A DNA stretch of 6,903 nt, taken from an uncultured bacterium (GTDB lineage Bacteria > Verrucomicrobiota > Kiritimatiellia > RFP12 > UBA1067). Position 1 is the first letter of the stretch; each line of letters opens with the position of its first letter. Below are positions 1 to 6,884 of this stretch, piece after piece. A program made the translations under genes and the position numbers. The notes under the pieces were generated by a model. It was not told the origin of the DNA and did not search any database. It was given only the letters and a program-made list of their open reading frames with translations. The stretch spans positions 1-6,903 of the forward strand of contig CAMIVJ010000145.1 of assembly GCA_946401765.1 (NCBI GenBank), given 5' to 3'.

Positions 1-1254
1 AATCTCCTCGCGCGGACCCGCCGCGTCGAAAACGAACGCGCATGGCGTATCCGCCTTCCACCCTTCCGCCTGCAGGCGGCGAGCCTCCTCTGCGGCGACG
101 CGCAGCGACATGAACAGCACCTGCGGCGTCTCGTCGCCCGTGGCGCGCGGCGTGCGCGCCGTGAATCCGCAGCTCTCGCCGCGACGCGTGAGCAGCAGAC
201 CCGTGCCGGTGGTGGCGGCCGTGAGCGCGCTCACTCCAGGACGCACCACGAACGGAATCTTCAGCGCGGCAAGGGCGTCCGTCTCCTCGGCAAGCCGGCC
301 GAATAGCCCCGCGTCGCCGCCCTTCAGGCGCACGACGCGCCTCCCCTTGCGCGCCTCGTCGCAGATGAGGCGCGTGATCTCCGCCTGCGTCATCGAGTGC
401 GCGCCGCAGCGCTTGCCGACGGGAACAAGGCGCTGAGACGACGACGCGAGAGACGACACGAGCGACTGGTCGAAGAGAGCGTCGTAGAGAACCACGTCCG
501 CATTGGCGATGTCGCGCCTGCCCACGACGGTGCAGAGCCCTGCATCGCCCACGCCTGCAGAGACGAAGCGGACGGCCTTCACGAAATGCGTGCGCATGGA
601 AACGAGGCGTTCATCGCCGGCGCGGAAGACGACGGCGAGATAGCCCTGCGCCTCTGGCGGAGCGAGTTCGTCGAGCGGGATGGGCTTTACGTCAACGCCC
701 CTCGGCAGCTCTCCGCCGCATAGCCGGCGCAGGCCGGCCATCGCCATCAGCACGGCGTCGAAGCGGCCGTCGAGCAGCTGGCGGATGCGGGAATCCACTG
801 CGCCGCGTATGGGAAGAAGCTTTGCGCGGGGAAAAGACTTGCGCGCGAACGCGGCGCGGCGCTCGCTCGAGACTCCTACGCGCACTGCGCGTCGCGGAGA
901 GAGGGCGCGCGTATCGCCGGAACGCGTGACCCATGCGTCGCGCGGGTCTTCGCGCGCGGGCAGCCAGAACCAGTCGAGATCGGGTGCGATCTCCTGAGGG
1001 AGGTCCTTTGCGGAATGCACGGCGAAATCGACCTTGCCCGAACGCACGGCGTCGTCAAGATCGCGCGTGAAGAAGTCCGGCGCGCTCGCCTCGATGGGGG
1101 TGGTGAGGTCGCGGTCGCCAGGAGTCTCCACGGCCACCACGCGATACGACGTTCCCGGGAAGGCGCCGGCAAGCACTTTCACGGCGTCCTCGGTCTGGGC
1201 AAGCGAGAGGCGGCTTGGACGCGCCCCCACGGCATAGTGGATGTTTTTTTTCAT
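1..1254 (-). CDS. hemC-cobA: HemC-like / CobA (uroporphyrinogen-III C-methyltransferase) fusion, 3' end outside window
   Basis: 418 codons are visible with no stop before the window edge. Residues 1 to about 216 match hydroxymethylbilane synthase (porphobilinogen deaminase): GARPSRLSLAQ near 10-20, VHSAKDLP at 79-86 with the catalytic Lys-Asp, REDPRDA at 101-107, VGVSSERR at 126-133 and IRGAVDSRI at 149-157. These keep the arginines equivalent to E. coli R11, R131, R132, R149 and R155. HemC domain 3, which carries the cysteine for the dipyrromethane cofactor, is absent, and the usual GGKGLF loop reads ASAPDFF (56-62). From about 227 the chain is CobA/SUMT-like: VSAGVGDAGLCT (231-242), VLYDAL, VGKRCGAHSMTQ (279-290), VVRLKGGDAGLFGR (307-320) and IPFVVRPGVSALTA (333-346). 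CobA methylates uroporphyrinogen III with SAM to precorrin-2, the branch point to siroheme and cobalamin. A HemD domain could follow beyond the edge. ATG overlaps the TGA of the upstream oxidoreductase gene (ATGA), so translational coupling is likely. Assignment of both domains is firm; activity of the HemC part is doubtful. Confidence 0.9.
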   Translation of the reverse strand, partial: MKKNIHYAVGARPSRLSLAQTEDAVKVLAGAFPGTSYRVVAVETPGDRDLTTPIEASAPDFFTRDLDDAVRSGKVDFAVHSAKDLPQEIAPDLDWFWLPAREDPRDAWVTRSGDTRALSPRRAVRVGVSSERRAAFARKSFPRAKLLPIRGAVDSRIRQLLDGRFDAVLMAMAGLRRLCGGELPRGVDVKPIPLDELAPPEAQGYLAVVFRAGDERLVSMRTHFVKAVRFVSAGVGDAGLCTVVGRRDIANADVVLYDALFDQSLVSSLASSSQRLVPVGKRCGAHSMTQAEITRLICDEARKGRRVVRLKGGDAGLFGRLAEETDALAALKIPFVVRPGVSALTAATTGTGLLLTRRGESCGFTARTPRATGDETPQVLFMSLRVAAEEARRLQAEGWKADTPCAFVFDAAGPREEI

Positions 1255-4058
1255 GGTTCTCTCGCGGCTAGGTTGACAAGGCGCACGATGCTTGCGTACG
1301 GAACGCCTGAATGCGTGGCGAGGCCGATCTCGCACGTGCGCGAGTTGCTGTAGCCATGCGCAACGCCCGCCTGCTCGATCTGCGGACGCAGCTTCCTGAG
1401 CGCCCATTCGTTCAGCCCTGGATGCGTGAAGCCCTTGTCGCCCGCAAACGCGCAGCAGCCCACCTCGTCCGGCACGAAGACGTCCTTCGCGCATGCCTTC
1501 GCAACGCGCACCATCGTATCGGCAAGCCCCATCCGCCGCGTGGAGCAGGTGATGTGCAGGGCCACGCGCTCCTGCACTGGCTCGATGCGCACCCTCTCCA
1601 GCACGAACTTCTCGATGAACTCCGCCGGCTCGTACATGGCGAGGTTCTTGATCTTCTCGCGCATTCTGTGCAGGCACGGGCTCTGATCGCAAAGAACGGG
1701 CCACTTCCCGTCTTCGGACGCCTTTCGCAAGGCGGCCTCCAGCTCCGCCGTCTTGCGGTCCGCAATCTCCGGCATCCCCTTCGACTCCCATATCGTTCCA
1801 CAGCAAAGGCTCTCCATCCCCTCCGGGAACACAACCTCGTATCCAGCCTTCCCCAGCAGCTCCACCGTCTCCTCCACGAGGGGCTTCATTCCCGGCGCCT
1901 CGGCACCCATGCGCTGGTTTATGCACGACGGGAAGTAGACCACCTTCCCCGCGCCCTTCCTGTCGCCGCGCGCCGCAGACGCCGCACGCCTGCACATCTT
2001 GCGCGCATTGACCGGTCCCGGCGTAGAAGGCGTCCAGAGCGGCACTGCGCCGAACGAGCATCGGTGGAGCGCCCTGCACAACGCGCCCATCGCGCGCGCG
2101 CCGATGACTCGCCGCCCAAGCGCCGCCATGCCAAGGGCCGCCGCCGCTAATCCTGCGACAAGCGGAAAGTGGTTCGCCGCGAATCCGGCAGCGCCCTTCG
2201 CAAGCGTCGAGAGTTCGCGGCCGCGTATCACATGCACAAGCTCGCCCGTGTTTATGCCCACGGGGCACGCCGTGGAGCAGAGTCCATCGCCCGCGCAGAG
2301 GTCGCGCCCCACCTTGCGGAACTCCTTCACGAGCCGCCTTGCCATGCGCTGCGACTCCTTGTCGCCCAGCGCCTCCAGCCGCGCGATCTCGCGCTGCACG
2401 ACGATGCGCTGGCGGGACGACATCGCATACCCGTGCGCCACGCACTTGACTTCGCAGAAGCCGCACTCGATGCATCTATCCACGATCGGGTCGAGACGCG
2501 GCAGCGGCTTGAGGTTGCTTATGTAGGCTTTTTCATCCTCGTTGAAGATCACTCCAGGATTGAGAATTCCATCCGGGTCGAAGAGCGTCTTAACGTCCTT
2601 CATGAGCGAATACGCATCGTCGCCCCATTCGCGCCGCACGAACGGCGCCATGTTGCGTCCGGTGCCGTGCTCGGCCTTGAGCGAGCCGTCGTACTTCTCC
2701 GTGACGAGAGATACGACGTCGCGCATCATCGAGTCGTACTGCGCCACTGCCTCTGGCGTGTCGAAGCGCTGGTTGAGGATGAAGTGCCAGTTGCCGTCGA
2801 GAGCGTGCCCGTAGATGACGGCGTCGGGGTAGCCGTGCGCCACGAAGAGGCGCTGCAGGTCCTCAGTAGCCTCGGCTAGGCGATTGATCGGCACTGCGAC
2901 GTCTTCGATGAGGCATGTGGTGCCGATCTCGCGAGTGCCGCCCACCGCCGGGAATATGCCGCTTCGCATCGCCCAGAAACGCGCCACCTCGGCGGGCTCG
3001 CGAGTGAAGGCAGCCGGCGCTTCGAGCTTGAACGGGGCGAGAGCCGCAAGCAGCCTCTCGCGGCGCGCGGCGAGATCCGCCTCGTCGGCGGCCTCTATCT
3101 TCACGAGAAGCGCGCCTGCCTCGTCCGGCAGATTCGAAAGCTCGGGGAAGTCCTTCTCCACGGCCCTCATCGCGCGCCTGTCGAAGAACTCCGCAGCCAC
3201 GGCGGCGCGTTCGGACTTTATCGCCACAACGGCTTCGCAGGCCGTGCGCGCCGAGGGGAAGAGGAGAAGCGCGGACTCGGAAAGCGGCGCGATCTCTCCC
3301 GTCCTGAAAGTCACCTCGCTCAGGAACGCAAGCGTTCCCTCGCTTCCGGGAATCAGATGGGCGATGATCTCGAACGGATCGTCGAACTCGACGAACGGAA
3401 GAATCGTGAGCCCCGTCACGTTCTTGATCGCGTACTTGCGGCGGATGCGCTCCGCGAGTGCGGCGTTGGCGCGCACTCCGTCGCGCAGCGCGAGAATTCT
3501 CTTGATGAAGTCGCTGTGCGACACGGCGAACGCGGCGCGGCTTTCGGCGTCCCCAGTGTCGAGCACGGTGCCGTCTGCAAGGACGATCCGCACGGACTCT
3601 ATCATGCGATAGCTGTTCGCGTGGGTGCCGCAGCTCATGCCGGATGCGTTGTTCATCACGATTCCGCCCACCATCGCGCTGTTGACGGAGGCTGGATCTG
3701 GCGTGAATCTGCGTCCGTATGGCTTCAGAATCTCGTTGACCCTGCCGCCAACGATGCCTGGCTGCAGGCGTATGCGCGCGCCGCCCTCCAGCACCTCATA
3801 ACGTTCCCACTTCTTGCCGCACACGACGAGAAACGAGTCGGTTATCGCCTGGCCGGAAAGAGATGTGCCCGCAGCCCTGAACGTGATGCTCCTGTGCTCG
3901 CGGCGGGCGCGCGCCAGAATCGCCTGCACGGCGGCCTCGTCGGCCGGCATCAGCACCTCTTCGGGCAAGATGCGGTAGAATCCGGCGTCAGTGCCCCAGG
4001 CAAGCCGTTCAAGCGCGCTTGTAAACGTCTGCATTGCAGTATTGGATGTTGGTTTCAT
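1251..4058 (-). CDS. FAD-binding and Fe-S oxidoreductase, Dld-II type D-lactate dehydrogenase-like
   Basis: The 935 residues combine a GlcD-like flavin half and a GlcF-like iron-sulfur half. The PCMH-type FAD domain shows RAAGTSLSGQ (61-70), PDPAS (120-124) and GGIVMNNASG (131-140). The FAD-oxidase C-terminal domain shows YGHALDGNWHF (416-426), AEHGTG (462-467) and FDPDGILNPG (493-502). Cluster motif 1 is CIECGFCEVKC (C529, C532, C535, C539). Motif 2 is C588-x5-C594-x3-C598-P, with Asp591 where a fourth Cys would be expected. Two cysteine-rich CCG domains follow: SLCCGTIWESKG (750-761) and GCCAFAGDKGF (867-877), then YSNSRTCEIGL (903-913). Length and layout match quinone-dependent D-lactate dehydrogenase Dld-II (about 934 residues in Shewanella, from memory). 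Such enzymes oxidise a D-2-hydroxyacid and pass electrons through FAD and Fe-S centres to the respiratory chain. D-2-hydroxyglutarate or glycolate are alternative substrates. A weakly hydrophobic stretch (about 630-648) may help membrane association. The start could instead be Met9 (position 4034). The gene heads an operon with the HemC/CobA fusion. Confidence 0.92.
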   Translation of the reverse strand: MKPTSNTAMQTFTSALERLAWGTDAGFYRILPEEVLMPADEAAVQAILARARREHRSITFRAAGTSLSGQAITDSFLVVCGKKWERYEVLEGGARIRLQPGIVGGRVNEILKPYGRRFTPDPASVNSAMVGGIVMNNASGMSCGTHANSYRMIESVRIVLADGTVLDTGDAESRAAFAVSHSDFIKRILALRDGVRANAALAERIRRKYAIKNVTGLTILPFVEFDDPFEIIAHLIPGSEGTLAFLSEVTFRTGEIAPLSESALLLFPSARTACEAVVAIKSERAAVAAEFFDRRAMRAVEKDFPELSNLPDEAGALLVKIEAADEADLAARRERLLAALAPFKLEAPAAFTREPAEVARFWAMRSGIFPAVGGTREIGTTCLIEDVAVPINRLAEATEDLQRLFVAHGYPDAVIYGHALDGNWHFILNQRFDTPEAVAQYDSMMRDVVSLVTEKYDGSLKAEHGTGRNMAPFVRREWGDDAYSLMKDVKTLFDPDGILNPGVIFNEDEKAYISNLKPLPRLDPIVDRCIECGFCEVKCVAHGYAMSSRQRIVVQREIARLEALGDKESQRMARRLVKEFRKVGRDLCAGDGLCSTACPVGINTGELVHVIRGRELSTLAKGAAGFAANHFPLVAGLAAAALGMAALGRRVIGARAMGALCRALHRCSFGAVPLWTPSTPGPVNARKMCRRAASAARGDRKGAGKVVYFPSCINQRMGAEAPGMKPLVEETVELLGKAGYEVVFPEGMESLCCGTIWESKGMPEIADRKTAELEAALRKASEDGKWPVLCDQSPCLHRMREKIKNLAMYEPAEFIEKFVLERVRIEPVQERVALHITCSTRRMGLADTMVRVAKACAKDVFVPDEVGCCAFAGDKGFTHPGLNEWALRKLRPQIEQAGVAHGYSNSRTCEIGLATHSGVPYASIVRLVNLAAREP

Positions 4059-4069
4059 TAGATGAGTCT

Positions 4070-4078
4070 ATTATAGCA
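4070..4078 (-). promoter_or_regulatory. Extended -10 promoter (TGCTATAAT) of the oxidoreductase operon
   Basis: Read on the minus strand, 4078-4070 is TGCTATAAT, a perfect sigma70-type extended -10 element. The best -35 candidate at 17-bp spacing (TGTACG, 4098-4093) matches the consensus at only three of six positions, which an extended -10 can tolerate. The predicted transcription start is about 4063, only some five bases before the ATG at 4058. The mRNA would be nearly leaderless and there is no Shine-Dalgarno sequence. The element is seen directly; its activity is inferred. Confidence 0.65.
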
Positions 4079-4121
4079 CATTCCGTCCGTCTCGTACACA
4101 AGCACAGGGCACACTTCCATG

Positions 4122-4229
4122 TTATTGTGAGATTGTGGAATCATGAAAATGAACCATTATGTCATTATGGAATTGAGGCCGGACAATTCCACAATGCCAT
4201 AATGTCGTAATGTCATAATGCCACAATGT
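4122..4229. repeat. Degenerate 8-bp tandem repeats forming an imperfect inverted repeat
   Basis: The left arm reads in 8-base steps from 4122: ttattgtg, agattgtg, gaatcatg, aaaatgaa (degenerate), ccattatg, tcattatg (ending 4169). The right arm holds five contiguous units from 4189 to 4228: ccacaatg, ccataatg, tcgtaatg, tcataatg, ccacaatg (consensus YCRYAATG). The arms are reverse complements around an 8-base loop at 4176-4183. The inner stem 4155-4175/4184-4204 has 19 of 21 Watson-Crick pairs, and the outer stem 4132-4138/4221-4227 has 7 of 7. The tract fills the gap between the secreted-protein gene and the oxidoreductase promoter. It is AT-rich against GC-rich genes. It is not followed by a T-tract on either strand, so it is not a standard terminator. 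Its function is unknown; candidates are a dispersed repeat family, an RNA 3'-end stabiliser or a protein-binding array. Confidence 0.85.
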
Positions 4230-4248
4230 ATCCTGATAGTTTGTGAAA

Positions 4249-6795
4249 TCAGAACAGACGATCCCCGTAGACGAGGATTTTCTTGAGGCGGAGCGCCTTT
4301 TTGCCGTCGCCGGGCTTGCAACCGACCTTGACGGACTTTACGGTCTGCGGATTCCCGGTGAGGTCGACGCGCAGTACGCCGTCTTTGGGCGCACCGCCGC
4401 CAACCTCCTTCCAGTCATCCTCCTCGCCTTTCACCCAGACCGTCAGCGGCATTTCCGCGCCAATCGCCGTCACGCCCTTCACGACCACATCTCCGGCCAT
4501 TTCCACGACCGCATACGGTGCCTCATCCGCCCGCGTGACGAAAAGCCCCCTGCGCGACGGGTCGTACGGCGTGGCGTCGGACACTCTCGCGTAGTCCTCG
4601 GGCGTGTCGCCCTTCCCGGCGCTTGAGGTCACCACGAGCGCGTCGCCCGACGCAAGCGATGCGCCGTAGTCCGTCTCCGCAACCTTCGCCGTACCCTTCG
4701 GAGGGTCTTCCTCGTTCCTGAAGTCGGCCATCATGCGGAACGCCGTCCTGTCCTCCATGCAGCCCTTGACCGAGCAGAGCCGCCGCCAGTCGATCTTGCC
4801 TGCGGACGACGCGCCATCGCCGCCCATGAACCGCGCCACCTTCCCGAAGAACCTGCCAAGGCGTTCCTTGTCATCACCGAACCGCCTGATCGCGTAGCTG
4901 AAGGTCTGGGGCAGGTAGCTGGCGCTGTCCATGTTCGCGGAGAGCGCCGCCACAAGCACGCCATCCTCGAGATTCGGGATTCCCCTGATCCTCGTCAGCG
5001 AGCGCTCCAGCGCCTCCTTCTCGAAGTTCATCTCCTCGGCGATGTAGGCCTTCGGCTGCGGTAGCCCGAGAAACACCCGCGCAGTCTCCTTCGCGAGCAG
5101 CTTTTTGTCGACATCCTTCCTCTTTGCCAGCTCGTCAAGCGCCTCGTGCGCGAAATTCCAGGAGACGAGCCGTCCGTTCGGTGCGAGCCTGACGAGATCG
5201 GCGAGATAGCGCTGCCAGTCTGCAACGGAAGCGCCGGACTTCTTCAGGCCGTCCGTGTAGGCGCGCCACGCCGTGTAGTTGTAGGGGCAGCGCATGGCGG
5301 CCTCCTTGACGCGTCCCGCGAAGAGCAGCAGCTCAGACTCGTCGTGCGCCGAACGGTCCGCGAACGCGCGTTCCGTAGCCTGCAGATACTGGAAACCCTT
5401 TCCCCAGAGCGTGAACGACGCGCCCGAATACGGCCTTATCCCGTTGACGAGCCGCCAGTTGCCATCCTCCTTGCGGATGGCCCAGCACCGGTGCGCCGGC
5501 GCACCCTTGCGGAACTTCGTGGCCTTGCGTCCGGGCTGGAAGTTCGTCACGGCCATGATCCCCTGCGCATTGGCTGCGCGCGACGCCCACTCGGAAAGCT
5601 CCACGCACACGCCGCCGACGCGCGCGCGCAGGTAGAGGCGCGGCCAGCCGGACGCCATCCACGGGCGCATGTATTCGTCGTGCTTCGCCCACTTGCTCAC
5701 GCCGAAGCAGTTCTTCTTGCGATATGGCACGTTCCTGATGCTAACGTTTCCGAGATAGCGCGTCGGGAAGCGGCGCTGGGCGTTGAGGTAGAGCGTCTCC
5801 GCCGCGTCAGACGGACGCTTCACGATGAATCGCCATTCGCGGCAGTCGCGCTTCGCGGCCTCCGTGACGAAGCCGCCGACCTTCCCGATGCGCCTGAACG
5901 CCGCCCAGTGGCGCACGGTCGCCGTCATGTTGTCGCCATTCTGCGCGTTGATCGCCACGGCCACCGTCGCCCTGCGGCCCATCTCCGTGCGGCTCCACTT
6001 CTCGTCCGCGTCGTTCAGGAAGAGCGTCATCAAGGTCTCCAGCGCAAGTGGCGCGTTGAAAACGGGCCCGGAGAGCAGGAAATCATCCAGCACGGCATCG
6101 TCGTTCCACAGCCGCGCGAACAACTCGCGCCCACCCTTCGCCGCGAGTACTTCGCCGATCTTCTTCTCGCCGCAGATCTCGACCAGACGCTTCCGGAGGA
6201 TGGCACGCCGCACGGGCGATCCGGGCTTGAGGTCTTCTGATTTCAATTTCCGGCCATCGAATGCCAGTTGTCGAATGTTCTTCGCCCAATCGACATTCGC
6301 CGCCCGGCGCCCGACATCGGGTTCAAGCCGTTTCGGCTCCAGGTTCACCACGCCGTCGCCGAATGCGCCGATTCCGCGCAGCGGATCCTTCGGCGGCTGC
6401 GCCACGTCCACGCCGAGTTCCTTCAGATAGCTGTACGCCGCCCAGCCCCAGAACGAAGTACATCCGGCGTCGTAAACGGACTTCAGGCACTCCACCGCAC
6501 GTGCCTTGTTCGCCTTGAGATCATGGCGCAGCAGCGCGAACTCCGCCATGTCGACAGACTGGCGCTCCTCGAGGTTGCGTCCGTTCGCCGGACGCGCCCG
6601 CAGCTCCGCGATGAACGTGCGTCCCTCTTTCCATTTCCCCTCCGCGCCAAGCCTGCTCACGTGGCTGACGTCCCCCATGCCGTCCTTCGGCTTGCGTGGC
6701 AGGTCGATCTTCGGGGGCGTCCCGGAGCCCGATGCGAAAAACACCACGCACGCAAACGTAGTGGCGGCAATCATTTTAAGTACCGGTTTTTCCAT
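4249..6795 (-). CDS. Secreted protein with transglutaminase-like core and F5/8-type-C-like C-terminus
   Basis: I do not recognise a named family for the whole 848-residue chain. The N-terminus (basic MEKPVLK, then a hydrophobic stretch to about residue 21, with ASG-SG as a possible cleavage site) is a signal peptide, so the protein is exported. Residues of about 35-380 are mostly helical-looking and unassigned. Residues 393-455 resemble a transglutaminase/papain-like core: GGVCVELSEWA with candidate nucleophile Cys397, AHRCWAIR with His435, and GNWRLVN with Asn451. The His-to-third-residue spacing of 16 is typical, but the usual Asp is Asn. Residues of about 490-690 look helical. Residues of about 708-848 look like a discoidin/F5/8-type-C or CBM32-like beta sandwich: AVVEMAGDVVVKGVTAI, MPLTVWVKGEEDDWKEVGG and LRLKKILVYG. 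This suggests cell-surface or polysaccharide/protein binding. The start is supported by the signal peptide and a G-rich ribosome site. The frame stays open upstream, but no earlier ATG, GTG or TTG exists in the window. CDS certain, domain calls moderate. Confidence 0.85.
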   Translation of the reverse strand: MEKPVLKMIAATTFACVVFFASGSGTPPKIDLPRKPKDGMGDVSHVSRLGAEGKWKEGRTFIAELRARPANGRNLEERQSVDMAEFALLRHDLKANKARAVECLKSVYDAGCTSFWGWAAYSYLKELGVDVAQPPKDPLRGIGAFGDGVVNLEPKRLEPDVGRRAANVDWAKNIRQLAFDGRKLKSEDLKPGSPVRRAILRKRLVEICGEKKIGEVLAAKGGRELFARLWNDDAVLDDFLLSGPVFNAPLALETLMTLFLNDADEKWSRTEMGRRATVAVAINAQNGDNMTATVRHWAAFRRIGKVGGFVTEAAKRDCREWRFIVKRPSDAAETLYLNAQRRFPTRYLGNVSIRNVPYRKKNCFGVSKWAKHDEYMRPWMASGWPRLYLRARVGGVCVELSEWASRAANAQGIMAVTNFQPGRKATKFRKGAPAHRCWAIRKEDGNWRLVNGIRPYSGASFTLWGKGFQYLQATERAFADRSAHDESELLLFAGRVKEAAMRCPYNYTAWRAYTDGLKKSGASVADWQRYLADLVRLAPNGRLVSWNFAHEALDELAKRKDVDKKLLAKETARVFLGLPQPKAYIAEEMNFEKEALERSLTRIRGIPNLEDGVLVAALSANMDSASYLPQTFSYAIRRFGDDKERLGRFFGKVARFMGGDGASSAGKIDWRRLCSVKGCMEDRTAFRMMADFRNEEDPPKGTAKVAETDYGASLASGDALVVTSSAGKGDTPEDYARVSDATPYDPSRRGLFVTRADEAPYAVVEMAGDVVVKGVTAIGAEMPLTVWVKGEEDDWKEVGGGAPKDGVLRVDLTGNPQTVKSVKVGCKPGDGKKALRLKKILVYGDRLF

Positions 6796-6810
6796 TTCGT
6801 CCCCCGTCCT
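6796..6810 (-). promoter_or_regulatory. Ribosome binding site of the secreted-protein gene
   Basis: On the minus strand AGGACGGGGG (6810-6801) lies five bases before the ATG at 6795. It is purine-rich with G runs and is the only Shine-Dalgarno-like sequence near this start. It supports choosing this ATG together with the signal peptide that follows. It is not a perfect GGAGG match. Confidence 0.45.
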
Positions 6811-6832
6811 TTGCCTACCTAATGGCGGTGAA

Positions 6833-6838
6833 AGAATA
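6833..6838 (-). promoter_or_regulatory. Weak candidate -10 box for the secreted-protein gene
   Basis: TATTCT on the minus strand matches TATAAT at four of six positions. It would place the transcription start about 30 bases before the ATG, leaving room for the ribosome site. No convincing -35 box is seen 17 bases upstream (only three of six matches). This AT-rich patch is the only plausible promoter core in the short gap. Confidence 0.25.
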
Positions 6839-6884
6839 AACTCCCGAACCGATTCTGCGATCGGGCTGACCGGGGAGGCGCACG

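Noticed and set aside
535..640. Frameshift or fusion artefact between the HemC and CobA parts
   Set aside because: The frame is continuous, there is no stop or homopolymer at the junction, and both sides align in the same frame. A sequencing error is not needed to explain it.
1311..2150. Plus-strand open frame of 279 codons, and similar ones at 2169-2879, 2884-3612 and 3357-4061
   Set aside because: All lie antisense to the oxidoreductase gene, whose frame contains FAD and Fe-S motifs along its whole length. The plus-strand products resemble nothing and have biased Arg/Ala/His composition.
4155..4204. Intrinsic terminator of the secreted-protein gene
   Set aside because: The inverted repeat is clear, but the stem is AT-rich, long and mismatched, and no T-tract follows on either strand.
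4122..4229. CRISPR-like array
   Set aside because: Units are 8 bp, contiguous and degenerate, with no spacers of uniform length and no cas gene nearby.
5146..6240. Long plus-strand open frame (364 codons) opposite the secreted-protein gene
   Set aside because: Its product is a low-complexity run rich in Arg, Ala, His and Leu with no motif. The opposite strand has an 848-residue frame with a signal peptide and domain-like motifs. GC-rich DNA commonly gives such antisense frames.
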